Made by a program: the position numbers and the translations under genes
Source: Planctomycetota bacterium
GTDB lineage: Bacteria > Planctomycetota > Phycisphaerae > Tepidisphaerales > Tepidisphaeraceae
Assembly (NCBI GenBank): GCA_023417885.1
Contig: JAEZED010000028.1
Span: 1 to 54,122 of the forward strand
Length of the DNA: 54,122 bases
Direction: 5' to 3'
Part shown: positions 39,601-48,424 of the stretch, in pieces
Layout: every line of letters begins with the position of its first letter
Numbering within the stretch: position 1 is the first letter of the stretch
The notes under the pieces: model-generated
What the model was told of the DNA's origin: nothing
Databases searched by the model: none
What the model saw: the letters and a program-made list of their open reading frames with translations, nothing else

Positions 39601-40464
39601 GTGTTCGTCGATCTTCACGCCCATTCCCTTGCCAGCGACGGAACCGATTCGCCCGCGGAGCTGATCCGGAAGGCTCACCTGGCGGGACTCTCCGCGATCG
39701 CGCTGACCGACCACGACACGACCGCCGGCCTCGCGGAGGCGGCAGCGGAGGCGCGCCGGCTCGGGGTCGACTTCCTCCCCGGCATCGAGATCAGCGCGAC
39801 CTACCCGCGGCCGGGAGTGATGCACCTGCTCGGCTACGGCTTCGATCCCGACCACCCTGCAATCCGAAAGCTCACCGACGATCTCCAGTCCAGCCGCGTG
39901 GAGCGCAATCGGTTCCTCATCGAGCAGCTCAATGCCGTCGGCGTCCGGATCGACGAGGAGGAGCTCAACGCGGTCGCGGGCAACATCGGCGTCGTCGGGC
40001 GGCCGCACTTCGCGAAGCTGATGGCGCTCAAGGGGTATGTCCCGCACCCGCAGGCAGCCTTCCGCCACTACCTGGGCAACGACGGCCGCTTCCGCTTCGA
40101 CCGATACGAACCGACGCCTTCGGAGGCGATCGCGGCGGTTCATGCGGCGGGCGGGCTGGTGTCCGCGGCGCATCCCATGCAGTGGCGCAAGGAGAACTTC
40201 GCGCAGCTCGCCCACGCCCTCAAGAGCCTGGCGGATCTTGGCCTCGACGCGGTCGAGGTGCTTCACAGCGACCACCGCGACAGCCTGGTCGCGGAGCTGG
40301 AGACGCTTGCGGATCGTTACGGCCTGCTGAAGACGGGCGGCAGCGACTACCACGGGGGGATCAAGTCGTGGATCACGCTCGGCCGCGCCGGCGAGCGCCG
40401 GCGCGTCCCGCGCGAGTATTACGAGCGGCTGATCGCGAGCCTCGATGAGCGCGCGGCGGCATAG
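39601..40464 (+). CDS. PHP-domain phosphoesterase (TrpH/YciV-like)
   Basis: This 287-residue enzyme starts at a GTG so that the protein reads MFVDLHAHSLASDG, the usual PHP start. The metal ligands follow in LTDHDT, LPGIEIS, SAAHPMQW and the C-terminal GSDYHG. In E. coli the homologue (RNase AM) trims 5' ends of rRNA, and other members hydrolyse 3',5'-nucleoside bisphosphates. A longer reading frame to 39520 lacks similarity. ndk follows after 96 nt that contain a CCGGAGGG/CCCTCCGG hairpin. Confidence 0.88.
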   Translation: MFVDLHAHSLASDGTDSPAELIRKAHLAGLSAIALTDHDTTAGLAEAAAEARRLGVDFLPGIEISATYPRPGVMHLLGYGFDPDHPAIRKLTDDLQSSRVERNRFLIEQLNAVGVRIDEEELNAVAGNIGVVGRPHFAKLMALKGYVPHPQAAFRHYLGNDGRFRFDRYEPTPSEAIAAVHAAGGLVSAAHPMQWRKENFAQLAHALKSLADLGLDAVEVLHSDHRDSLVAELETLADRYGLLKTGGSDYHGGIKSWITLGRAGERRRVPREYYERLIASLDERAAA

Positions 40465-40494
40465 ATTCAAGGAGCCCGGGCATGTCCTGGCTGG

Positions 40495-40525
40495 CCGGAG
40501 GGGGACGACGCCGCCTACCCTCCGG
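40495..40525 (+). repeat. Hairpin between the PHP gene and ndk
   Basis: CCGGAGGG at 40495-40502 pairs perfectly with CCCTCCGG at 40518-40525 around a 15-nt loop. No T-tract follows, so it is more likely a leader or processing hairpin for ndk than a terminator. Confidence 0.4.
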
Positions 40526-40560
40526 ACCCTGTTCAACGAAATCCACGGAGCCAGATCACC

Positions 40561-40971
40561 ATGCCCGACACCCAGCGCACGCTCATCATCCTCAAGCCCG
40601 ACGCCGTGAAGCGCAAACTCGTGGGCGAGATCATCCGCCGCTTCGAGAACAAGGGGTTCACGATCGCGCAGATGAAGCTCATGACCGTCCCGCGCGAGCT
40701 GGCCGAGACTCATTACGCCGAGCACAAGGGTAAGCCGTTCTACGAGGAGCTCGTCGGCTTCATCACCGGCGGTCCGGCCGTCGTCATGGCGCTGGAAGGG
40801 CCGGCCGCCATTGAGGTGGCGCGCAAGCTCATGGGCAAGACGAAGTTCACCGACGCCGAGCCGGGCACCATCCGCGGCGACTTCGCGCACGACCTGACCG
40901 CCAACCTCGTCCACGGCAGCGACTCCCCCGAGAGCGCCCAGCGCGAGCTCAAGCTCTTCTTCGGAAGCTGA
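40561..40971 (+). CDS. ndk: Nucleoside diphosphate kinase
   Basis: Ndk transfers the terminal phosphate from NTPs to NDPs. The 136-residue protein begins QRTLIILKPDAVKRKLVGEI and carries the active-site histidine H118 in TANLVHGSDSPESA, with PGTIRGDFA before it. The hexamer-forming Kpn loop region is present. GGAG lies 10 nt before the ATG. An alpha/beta hydrolase gene starts 14 nt after its stop. The assignment is certain. Confidence 0.98.
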   Translation: MPDTQRTLIILKPDAVKRKLVGEIIRRFENKGFTIAQMKLMTVPRELAETHYAEHKGKPFYEELVGFITGGPAVVMALEGPAAIEVARKLMGKTKFTDAEPGTIRGDFAHDLTANLVHGSDSPESAQRELKLFFGS

Positions 40972-40985
40972 CATAGACTCACCCC

Positions 40986-41921
40986 ATGGTGCGCCGCCGC
41001 ACGGCCGGGCCGCGGGCGGGCGCTGCACGCCGTGCAGCGCGCCGATTCGCTTTGGTGGTCGCGCTCCTTGCCGCTTACCTCCTGGCGATGTTCCCGCTAG
41101 GTTGCGGGGAGATGCTCGCCGACCGGCTCATGCTCTTCCCCTCGCGTGATCCGCTGCCCGCGGCCGGCGCGGAGGAGCGCTTCGTCGATGCGCCCACCGG
41201 CCGTGTGCACGTGCTGGTGGCCCGGAGCGATGCGCGGGGCGAGCCGGTGCGGTTCGTCCTGCGCCTGGAGGGAAACGGCGGACGGGCCGAGTATGCCGCC
41301 GACTATGTCGCCGCCCGCTGGGACGAGGCGCCGACGGAAGTCTGGGCGATGAACTATCCCGGCTACGGCCGCAGCGAGGGAAGCGCCGCCCTTGTCAAGC
41401 TCGCGCCGACAGCACGGGCGGTGTATGCGGCACTGGTTCGCGAGGCCGCGGGCCGGCCGATCTTCATCGACGGCGACTCCATGGGCTGCACGGTCGCGCT
41501 GCACCTGGCCGCCGTCGCCGAGGAGCAGAAGCCGGCAGGACTGGTGCTCAAGAACCCCCCGCCGCTCCGGCAGATCGTGCTGGGGCGCTTTGGCTGGTGG
41601 AACCTCTGGCTGGCAGCCGGGCCGATCGCCGCCGCCATTCCGCCGGAGCTCGACGCCATCGCCCACGCCCGCCGCGTCACGGCGCCGGCGGTCTTCATCC
41701 GGGCGACGGGCGACACGCTGGTCCCGGCGAGCTACCAGCAGCGGATCATCGATGCCTATGCCGGCCCGAGGACGGTGCTCGATTTCCGTGACGCTGAGCA
41801 CAACACGCCGCTGGATGAGCCGATCGAGGGGGAAATTCGGGCGGCCATCGCCCGTTTGGGCGGTGCCGGAGCGGACGAAACCGCCCCCTTCGGGGTTGAG
41901 CCGCCGCCCGGAATGCCGTAG
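40986..41921 (+). CDS. Membrane-anchored alpha/beta hydrolase
   Basis: This 311-residue protein has a basic N-terminus and a membrane or signal helix at about residues 21-40 (FALVVALLAAYLLAMFPLGC). The hydrolase fold follows, with the oxyanion-side NYPGYGRSEG, nucleophile S165 in IDGDSMGCTVAL, and likely acid D in ATGDTLVP and H in DAEHNTPLD. It resembles ABHD12/17-type esterases or BEM46-like proteins; the substrate is unknown. LGCG could be a lipobox-like Cys40. It follows ndk by 14 nt, with TAGACT 6 nt before the ATG and no ribosome site. Confidence 0.82.
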   Translation: MVRRRTAGPRAGAARRAARRFALVVALLAAYLLAMFPLGCGEMLADRLMLFPSRDPLPAAGAEERFVDAPTGRVHVLVARSDARGEPVRFVLRLEGNGGRAEYAADYVAARWDEAPTEVWAMNYPGYGRSEGSAALVKLAPTARAVYAALVREAAGRPIFIDGDSMGCTVALHLAAVAEEQKPAGLVLKNPPPLRQIVLGRFGWWNLWLAAGPIAAAIPPELDAIAHARRVTAPAVFIRATGDTLVPASYQQRIIDAYAGPRTVLDFRDAEHNTPLDEPIEGEIRAAIARLGGAGADETAPFGVEPPPGMP

Positions 41922-41930
41922 ACAGGTGGG

Positions 41931-43298
41931 ATGCGCGATACCCCTTCTGTGCCCACCGGATCCGCCACGACTCCCGAGAACGCCGGCGCCAAGGGAACGA
42001 CCCGGCGCCGACTGCTCCAGGCCGCCTGCGGCGCCGCCGTGCTCGGCCCGATGGCGTCGCTCCAGCCGGCGGTGTTCGCCCAAGCGTTCGCCGGCGGTTC
42101 CGACCTGATCTGCGTCGGCCTGATCGGCTGCGGCGGGCGCGGGCTGGGGGCGGTGAAGGACGTGGTTCGCAGCAGCGAGGGCGTGGAGATCCGGGCGCTG
42201 GGGGACGTGTTCGAGGACAAGGTCGCCGGGGCGCGGGCGAACCTCGAGAAGGAGAAGAACGAGGCGATACGCGCCGCGAACAAGGTGACGGACGCAACGT
42301 GCTTCGCCGGCTTCGACGCCTACCGCCGCGTCATCGAGAGCGACGTGGACTACGTCCTGATCGCCTGCCCGCCCTACTTCCATCCCGCCTTCGCCGAGGC
42401 GGCCATCGCGGCGGGCAAGCATGTGTTCTGCGAGAAGCCAGGCGCCGTGGACGCCCCCGGCGTGCGCCGGCTGATGGCGGTCGGCGACGCGGCGGCCGAG
42501 AAGCGGCTCGGCTTCCTGGCGGGCACGCAGCGTCGTCACCAGCCAGCCTACCTGGAGACGATCGGCCGGATTCACGACGGCGCGATCGGGCGCACGCTCT
42601 ACGGCGAGGCGATGTGGAACAACAACGAGTGGGTGGCCGTTCCCCGCAAGGAGGGGTGGAGCGAGATGGAGTGGCAGCTTCGCAACTGGCGCCAGAACCG
42701 CTGGCTGAGCGGCGACGCGCCGGGCGTGCTGGTGATCCACTACCTGGACGTCGTGAACTGGGCGCTGGGCGAGGAGCCGACCTCGGCGCTGGGCGTGGGC
42801 GGCCGGCAGGTCTACACGGACCCGGAGCTGTTCGGCAACATCTTCGACCACTTCGAGGCGCGCTTCCGCTACGCCGGCGGGCAGCGCGTGAACGCGATGT
42901 GCCGCAACTGGCCGGGCGACGCGCGGCACGCGGAGTTCGTCGTCGGCTCGGCGGGGGAGGCGGACCTGGGCAAGCACGTCAAGAGCGGCGAGCACGTATA
43001 CGACTACCGCAAGGAGAACGGCGCGAGCGACCCGTCGCCCTACATGCTGGAGCACCGGAACATGATCCGCAGCATCCGCGAGGGAAGCCCGCTGAACGAG
43101 GCGCACCAGCTCGCCAACTCGTCGCTGGCGGCGATCATGATGCGCGAGGCGGCCTACAGCGGCCGGGAGGTCACGCGCGACTTCCTCCTGAAGGAGTCCA
43201 AGCGCGTCTGGGGCCCGGACGTCGCGCCGCACGAGCTGGAGTTCGGCGATCACGCGCTCGAGCCGGTTGCGGTGCCCGGCGAGTACGAGTTGGGCTAA
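41931..43298 (+). CDS. Tat-exported Gfo/Idh/MocA family oxidoreductase
   Basis: This 455-residue protein has an N-terminal twin-arginine signal (TTRRRLLQAACGAAVLGPM). A Rossmann domain follows with VGLIGCGGRGLGAV and the GKHVFCEKPGAVD motif typical of the family. The second domain contains RRHQPAYLETIGRIHDGAIG, a WNNNEWV segment and HYLDVVNWALGEEP with a likely catalytic His. Planctomycetes carry many such exported oxidoreductases acting on sugars or inositols, with a tightly held NAD(P). AGGTGGG precedes the ATG, 9 nt after the hydrolase stop. Confidence 0.9.
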   Translation: MRDTPSVPTGSATTPENAGAKGTTRRRLLQAACGAAVLGPMASLQPAVFAQAFAGGSDLICVGLIGCGGRGLGAVKDVVRSSEGVEIRALGDVFEDKVAGARANLEKEKNEAIRAANKVTDATCFAGFDAYRRVIESDVDYVLIACPPYFHPAFAEAAIAAGKHVFCEKPGAVDAPGVRRLMAVGDAAAEKRLGFLAGTQRRHQPAYLETIGRIHDGAIGRTLYGEAMWNNNEWVAVPRKEGWSEMEWQLRNWRQNRWLSGDAPGVLVIHYLDVVNWALGEEPTSALGVGGRQVYTDPELFGNIFDHFEARFRYAGGQRVNAMCRNWPGDARHAEFVVGSAGEADLGKHVKSGEHVYDYRKENGASDPSPYMLEHRNMIRSIREGSPLNEAHQLANSSLAAIMMREAAYSGREVTRDFLLKESKRVWGPDVAPHELEFGDHALEPVAVPGEYELG

Positions 43299-43436
43299 GA
43301 GGCCGTTTCCCGGGCGTTCCGCCTGCGCATTCCGGAGCTCGCCCGAATCACTCGCACGCATGATGGGTGCGTGAGCGGCAGGTCTTACTTCTGACTTCTT
43401 GGCCTCTCCCGAGGCCGGCGAGACACGCGGGCACGA

Positions 43437-43442
43437 TATCAT
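43437..43442 (+). promoter_or_regulatory. -10-like element 8 nt before the ligA start
   Basis: TATCAT matches five of six consensus positions and ends 8 nt before the ATG at 43451. No ribosome site is visible, so a leaderless transcript is possible. No clear -35 lies at the expected distance. Confidence 0.45.
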
Positions 43443-43450
43443 CCGCCCCG

Positions 43451-45511
43451 ATGTCCGCCGCCTCGACCGATCCCAACGCTCCACCCGCCGCGGCGAAGAA
43501 GCGCGCCGAGACGCTGCGCGGGGAGATCGACCGTCACAACCACCTCTACCACGTCGAGGATGCGCCGCAGATCAGTGATCGCGAGTTCGACGCGCTCATG
43601 CGCGAGCTCATCGATCTCGAGCAGCAGTTCCCCGCGCTCCAGACGCCCGACTCCCCCACCCTCCGCGTCGGCGGCGAGCCGATCGACACCTTCAAGCCCG
43701 TCCGGCACGCCGTGCCGATGATGAGCATCGACAACACCTATGACGCCGAGGAGCTGCGCGAGTGGGACGTCCGCGTGCGAAAGGGGCTCGACGAAGGGGC
43801 CGACGTCACCTACGTGCTCGAGCCGAAGGTGGACGGCGTCGCCGTGAGCCTGCGTTACGAGAAGGGTGAGCTCGTCGTCGCCGCCACGCGTGGGGACGGG
43901 CGCACGGGGGACGACATCACGCACAACGCGCGCACCGTCCGCTCCATTCCCTGGCGGCTGCGCGACGGCGTTCACCCGCCCGTGCTGGAGGTGCGCGGGG
44001 AGATCTACATGCCCAACAGCGTCTTCCAGCGCATCAACCGGCAGCGCGAGGAGGCAGGCGAGCAGGTCTTCGCCAATCCGCGCAACTGCACCGCCGGCAC
44101 GCTCAAGCAGCTCGACCCGAAGATCGCCGGATCACGGTCGCTGCGCTTCGTGGCGCATGGCCTGGGGGAGACGCAGGGCATAGACCTCCAGAGCTACCAC
44201 GAGACGCTCGGGCTCATCCGCAAGCTCGGCCTGCCGATCAGCCCACATACGAAGACAGCCCCCAACGTCGACGCGGCGCTGGCCTATATCGCGGAGTTCG
44301 AGAAGACGCGCGCCGAACTCGACTACCAGACCGACGGCATGGTCATCAAGGTCGACGACCTCGACCAGCGCCAGACGCTGGGCGCTACGAGCAAGGCGCC
44401 GCGATGGGTCATTGCCTACAAGTACCCCGCCGAGCAGGCGCAGACGGTGCTGCACTCGGTGCGCTGGCAGGTCGGCAAGAACGGCACGCTCACCCCGGTC
44501 GCCGAGATGGAGCCCGTCTTCGTTGCCGGAACCACCGTCCGCAACGCCAGCCTCCACAACATCGAGCAGATCGAGCGCCTCGGCGTAAAGATCGGCGACA
44601 CCGTCACCATCGAGAAAGCGGGCGAGATCATCCCCCAGGTCGTCGCCGCCGTCGAGGCCAAGCGCCCGAAGGACGCCAGGCCCATCGTCCCCCCCACCAC
44701 CTGCCCCGCTTGCGGCGAGGCGGTCGTGAAGGACCCCGACTCCCCCTACATCCGCTGCGTCAATCCCGCCTGTCCGCAGCAGCTCAAGGAGCGCCTGCGG
44801 TGGTTCTGCGCCCGCGGGCAGATGGACGTGGACCGCCTCGGCACGAAGCTCATCGACCAGCTCGTCGATGCCGGCAAGCTCCGAACGTTCGCCGACATCT
44901 ACCGCCTGACGAAAGACGACCTCGTCGGCGTCGAGCGCATGGGCGAGAAGAGTGCCGAGAACGTCCTGGCGGGCATCGAGGCCAGCCGCTCGCGCGGCCT
45001 CGACCGCCTGCTCGCGGGCCTGGGGATCCGCCACGTCGGCAACACGACCGGCCGCGACCTCGCCGCCGCCCTCGGCAGCCTCGATGCGCTCAGGAACGCG
45101 AGCGAGGAAGAGATCGCCGCGGTGCACGGCATCGGCGAGGTGATCGCAAAGAGCGTTCGGCAGTTCTTCGACTCCGACGCCGGGCGGGAGGCCATCGAGC
45201 AGCTCCAGGCGGTGGGGATCGACCCGAAGGTCGTCCCGCAGGCTCCCTCCGGAGCGCCCGCGGAGCCGACACCCGAACAGCCGCTGGCGGGCAAGACGGT
45301 CGTCGCCACCGGGAGCTTCGAGGGTTTCACGCGTGATGAGATCGAGCAGCGCATCCGCGACCTCGGCGGCAAGGCCAGCGCCAGCGTCAGCAAAAACACC
45401 AGCCTCCTCGTCGCCGGCGAGAAGGCGGGGAGCAAGCTGGCCAAGGCGAAGGCGCTGGGCGTGGAGACCATCGACGAGGCGGAGTTCCTGAAGCGATACG
45501 GCGCGAAGTGA
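43451..45511 (+). CDS. ligA: NAD+-dependent DNA ligase
   Basis: LigA seals nicks in replication and repair. The 686-residue protein has an N-terminal Ia domain and the adenylation domain with K126 in EPKVDGVAVSL. The OB fold (TLGATSKAPRWVIAYKYPAE region), a Zn finger (CPACGEAVV and CVNPACPQ), helix-hairpin-helix motifs (VERMGEKSAENVL, GLGIRHVGNTTG) and a C-terminal BRCT domain (KTVVATGSFEGFTRDEIEQR) follow in order. The length is normal. The ATG at 43451 matches the family start; the upstream extension is unrelated sequence. Confidence 0.97.
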   Translation: MSAASTDPNAPPAAAKKRAETLRGEIDRHNHLYHVEDAPQISDREFDALMRELIDLEQQFPALQTPDSPTLRVGGEPIDTFKPVRHAVPMMSIDNTYDAEELREWDVRVRKGLDEGADVTYVLEPKVDGVAVSLRYEKGELVVAATRGDGRTGDDITHNARTVRSIPWRLRDGVHPPVLEVRGEIYMPNSVFQRINRQREEAGEQVFANPRNCTAGTLKQLDPKIAGSRSLRFVAHGLGETQGIDLQSYHETLGLIRKLGLPISPHTKTAPNVDAALAYIAEFEKTRAELDYQTDGMVIKVDDLDQRQTLGATSKAPRWVIAYKYPAEQAQTVLHSVRWQVGKNGTLTPVAEMEPVFVAGTTVRNASLHNIEQIERLGVKIGDTVTIEKAGEIIPQVVAAVEAKRPKDARPIVPPTTCPACGEAVVKDPDSPYIRCVNPACPQQLKERLRWFCARGQMDVDRLGTKLIDQLVDAGKLRTFADIYRLTKDDLVGVERMGEKSAENVLAGIEASRSRGLDRLLAGLGIRHVGNTTGRDLAAALGSLDALRNASEEEIAAVHGIGEVIAKSVRQFFDSDAGREAIEQLQAVGIDPKVVPQAPSGAPAEPTPEQPLAGKTVVATGSFEGFTRDEIEQRIRDLGGKASASVSKNTSLLVAGEKAGSKLAKAKALGVETIDEAEFLKRYGAK

Positions 45512-45573
45512 GTTCCGGCGCCACGCCTCAGTCGCGCCGTTACCTCATCGCGCGATAAGCGGAGCACGGCAGA

Positions 45574-46149
45574 TCAGCTGCCGAGCTGGCGGCGGAGCTG
45601 CTCGGCCAGTCCCTTGATGTCGCCCGTCAGCATGAGCATCGGGCGTCCCTCGTGGTCCTTCACGCTCATCACGCTCATCCGCTCCATCTCCAGTCCGCCG
45701 GCGACCGTCGTCGCGCGCACCACGACATGCTTCACGTCCCCCTCGACCACGTGACCCAGCGCCTTCACCGTCGTCCCCTCCAGCGCCTGCCCGATCCCCG
45801 GTACCGCCCGGCTCACCCACGACATGAACGTGTTCATGAAGGTGATGTCGTCCATGTCGCGCATGCGCCGCGGATCCTCGGCCGCGGCGAAGTCGGCGAA
45901 GGTGTCGTCTCCCTGCTCCAGCGCCACCTCGATCACCGGGCCCATCATCTCGCGGAAGCGCGCCAGCTCCTGGGGGTGCATGAGATCGGCGATGCTCCCG
46001 AAGCCCCCCTGCTTCACGCGATCAAAATACGCCGTCACCACCGACTCGGGCGTCGGCGCCGTGGCGGGGGCGTCCTGCGCCGAAGCCGCGCAGGCGCATG
46101 CGGCAACAACCACGGCAAGCAACAGCGCAAGACAGGGGACGCGGCTCAT
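45574..46149 (-). CDS. Secreted protein of unknown function
   Basis: This 191-residue protein has a signal peptide (CLALLLAVVVAACACAASAQ); the Cys residues in it could support a lipobox, but cleavage at ASAQ is equally plausible. The mature part is an alpha+beta domain with ESVVTAYFDRVKQGGFGSIA at its start and VVRATTVAGGLEMERMSVMS later. This resembles NTF2/SnoaL-like small domains (weak). AGAGGAG precedes the ATG. It is the last gene of a minus-strand run that includes glmM, a CDF transporter and a serine hydrolase. Confidence 0.72.
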   Translation of the reverse strand: MSRVPCLALLLAVVVAACACAASAQDAPATAPTPESVVTAYFDRVKQGGFGSIADLMHPQELARFREMMGPVIEVALEQGDDTFADFAAAEDPRRMRDMDDITFMNTFMSWVSRAVPGIGQALEGTTVKALGHVVEGDVKHVVVRATTVAGGLEMERMSVMSVKDHEGRPMLMLTGDIKGLAEQLRRQLGS

Positions 46150-46238
46150 CCGGAAGCTCCTCTTTGGGCAGGGGGGTGCGAACGGTGCCGACGATAATCC
46201 AGCCGTCGCCGCCGCACCAGCGCGAATATCGACGCCAA

Positions 46239-47372
46239 TCATTCCTCAAGGCGCGATGACTCCTCCACGAGCAGCCGCTCGAGCGCCCCCGCCGCGCGCT
46301 CGTCGGGGGCGCTCAGGGCCGTGAGCAGGGCCACGTCGCGGCCCGGCTCGATCCGGATGATCGCGAACCACATCGTGTTGCTGCCCGCGTGCGACAGGCG
46401 CGCGACCTTCTCCCCATCCAGCTCCACGCCCCACCCCAGCGCGTAGTCGGGCCCACCTTCTCCCACGACCGGCTCGTGCAGGATCGCGAGCGTCTCGGGC
46501 TTCAGGTATCCCTCCACCTCCCCCATCTGCGCCGCGGCAAACTTCGCCCAGTCGCCCAGCGACAGATGCACCGTGCCCGCCGGGCCCAGCACCGGCGGAT
46601 TGTCGCGCACCTGCGGCGTCCACTTGCCGCCCGACTTCACGTGCCCCTTGATGCGCGGCGGCGGCCCGAAGCCGGCGGTCGTGATCCCCAGCGGCTCAAA
46701 CACCTCGCGCTGCATCAGCGCTTCCCAATCGTCCTCGTTCGCCGCCTCCAGCATCGCGCCGGCGACGATGTAGCCGTAATTGCTGTAGTCGAACGCCTTC
46801 CCCGCCTCACTCAGCGGCGCAGCAGCGAGGATGCGCTTCGCCGCCTCGCGCCGCCGCTGTCGCGGCGCAGCCTCCTTCATCTCCCGCTCGATCTGCCAGA
46901 GCTGCGGGAAGAGGACTAGGTTGCCCGCGTGGCCGGGAATACCCCCGCGATGCGCCAGGACTTGGCGTAGCGTCACGTTGCGATGCGCCTCGTGCATCTC
47001 GAGGTCCGGCAGCGCCTCGGCGACGGTCGTGTCCCATCCGATCTTCCCCTGCTCCACGAGGCGCGCCGCCAAGGTCGCGGTCATCGCCTTCGTGTCAGAG
47101 CCGATGTGCCAGGCATCGTCCGCGGACACGGGTTCTTCGCTGTCGGCGCTGACCGTGCCGGCGACGGCGAGATCGACGATCACGCCGTCCTTCAGGATGG
47201 CGGCCCCCATGGCGGGCACCCCGTGCTCCGCGCGCAGCGCCTCGAGCTTCTCGCGCAATGTCGCGGTCTCGGCGGGCGCCGTGGCGGTGGTCGGTTCAGA
47301 CTGAGCAAGGACAGAACCGGGCAGGAGCAGCAGGCTTACAAGCAGGAACACTGTTCGTCGCATCGGCGGCAT
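46239..47372 (-). CDS. Exported serine hydrolase, class C beta-lactamase fold
   Basis: This 377-residue protein has a signal peptide (RTVFLLVSLLLLPGSVLAQ) and the penicillin-binding fold. Catalytic motifs are S92-x-x-K95 (HIGSDTKAMT), Y196-S-N198 (FDYSNYGYIV) and the third motif HAGSN near the end. LRQVLAHRGGIPGH is also typical. Such proteins are esterases, D-peptidases or beta-lactamase-like enzymes; antibiotic hydrolysis cannot be claimed. No ribosome site is visible; an ATG three codons later is an alternative start. It lies between the CDF transporter and a secreted protein gene on the same strand. Confidence 0.88.
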   Translation of the reverse strand: MPPMRRTVFLLVSLLLLPGSVLAQSEPTTATAPAETATLREKLEALRAEHGVPAMGAAILKDGVIVDLAVAGTVSADSEEPVSADDAWHIGSDTKAMTATLAARLVEQGKIGWDTTVAEALPDLEMHEAHRNVTLRQVLAHRGGIPGHAGNLVLFPQLWQIEREMKEAAPRQRRREAAKRILAAAPLSEAGKAFDYSNYGYIVAGAMLEAANEDDWEALMQREVFEPLGITTAGFGPPPRIKGHVKSGGKWTPQVRDNPPVLGPAGTVHLSLGDWAKFAAAQMGEVEGYLKPETLAILHEPVVGEGGPDYALGWGVELDGEKVARLSHAGSNTMWFAIIRIEPGRDVALLTALSAPDERAAGALERLLVEESSRLEE

Positions 47373-47413
47373 TCTGATGGCCGGCCATCCCGATGCCAAG
47401 AGACTGCCCCATT

Positions 47414-48424
47414 TCACTTCCCGCAGCGCGCGCATTGGTCCTCGTGACAGGGTTCGACATGGGCGGTGGCGCGGGCGAAGCCGGGTTGATCCGGATCGGA
47501 ATGGCCCAGGGCGTCCTGGAGCTCCATCTCGATCGCTGTCGCCACCTCGTGGCCCTGGGCCACGTTCCACGTCCGCGGGACGACGAGGTGGAAGTCGATC
47601 CAGTGATCGCGTCCGACATGACGGTGGCGCAGTGCGTGAAAGCCGCAGACGCGCGGCTCCTTTCCGTCCGGCCCGACATGCGACTCCAGAAGACGCGTCA
47701 GCAGCGCGTCGTCCTCCGGATCCATCGTGTCCAGCAGCCCCCTCGCCGAGCGGCGGATGAGGCCCAGGCCCACGAGGCCCAGGTAAAGCGCCAGCGCCAT
47801 CGCGACCATTGGGTCGAGCCACGTCATGCCCGTCCACCAGACCACCGCAAGCATGACGAGCAGCGCGGCACTGGTGACGGCGTCGGTGAGCAGGTGCCGC
47901 CCGTCCGCCTCGAGCGTCAGCGACCCGCGGCGCCGGCCGATGCGCACGAGGAATGCGCCTGTGACCCCGTTTGCGATACCGGCGATGGCGACCAGGACGA
48001 TGCCGGCATCGACATGCTCGACCGACGGCCCGCGCCAGATAGCCTCCGCGGCGCGTGCCAGCGCCACGAGCGCCGCGATCCCGATCATCCCCCCTTCCAC
48101 CAGCGCCGACATGAACTCGATCTTCCCATGCCCGTAGGGGTGGGTCTCATCGGCCGGACGATGCGCGTACACGAGCGCATACGCCGCGAACGAGCCGGCG
48201 GCGACGTTGACGATGCTCTCCGCCGCGTCAGTGAAGACCGCCGCGGACCCGGTGAGCCAGTAGGCGGTGAACTTGATGACCAGCAGAAGGACGCTGACGC
48301 CTACCGCCATGAAGGCGGCAAGCAGCTCGACGCGCGGCACGTTGCGCAGATGGGAGAGCCGCCGCGAGATCACGCAGCAAGCGTAGGCGTGCGCAGGTGC
48401 AGGAGCGTCACCCCAGCGCCGCAT
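47414..48424 (-). CDS. Cation diffusion facilitator (CDF) metal transporter
   Basis: This 336-residue membrane protein exports divalent metals such as Zn2+ or Fe2+ in exchange for protons. Six hydrophobic helices are present, with metal-site residues in AAVFTDAAESIVN (helix 2) and ADGRHLLTDAVTS (helix 5). The loop HPYGHGKIEFM and a cytoplasmic C-terminal domain (HALRHRHVGRDHWIDFHLVV) complete the family pattern. The last residues HEDQCARCGK add a CxxC-type site. GGAAGG lies 6 nt before the ATG at 48424, inside the end of glmM, giving a 17-nt overlap; a GTG at 48373 is less likely. Confidence 0.92.
   Translation of the reverse strand: MRRWGDAPAPAHAYACCVISRRLSHLRNVPRVELLAAFMAVGVSVLLLVIKFTAYWLTGSAAVFTDAAESIVNVAAGSFAAYALVYAHRPADETHPYGHGKIEFMSALVEGGMIGIAALVALARAAEAIWRGPSVEHVDAGIVLVAIAGIANGVTGAFLVRIGRRRGSLTLEADGRHLLTDAVTSAALLVMLAVVWWTGMTWLDPMVAMALALYLGLVGLGLIRRSARGLLDTMDPEDDALLTRLLESHVGPDGKEPRVCGFHALRHRHVGRDHWIDFHLVVPRTWNVAQGHEVATAIEMELQDALGHSDPDQPGFARATAHVEPCHEDQCARCGK

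Noticed and set aside
46239..47372. Antibiotic-resistance beta-lactamase
   Set aside because: The SxxK, YSN and HxG motifs only place it in the broad serine-hydrolase family. Nothing indicates drug hydrolysis.
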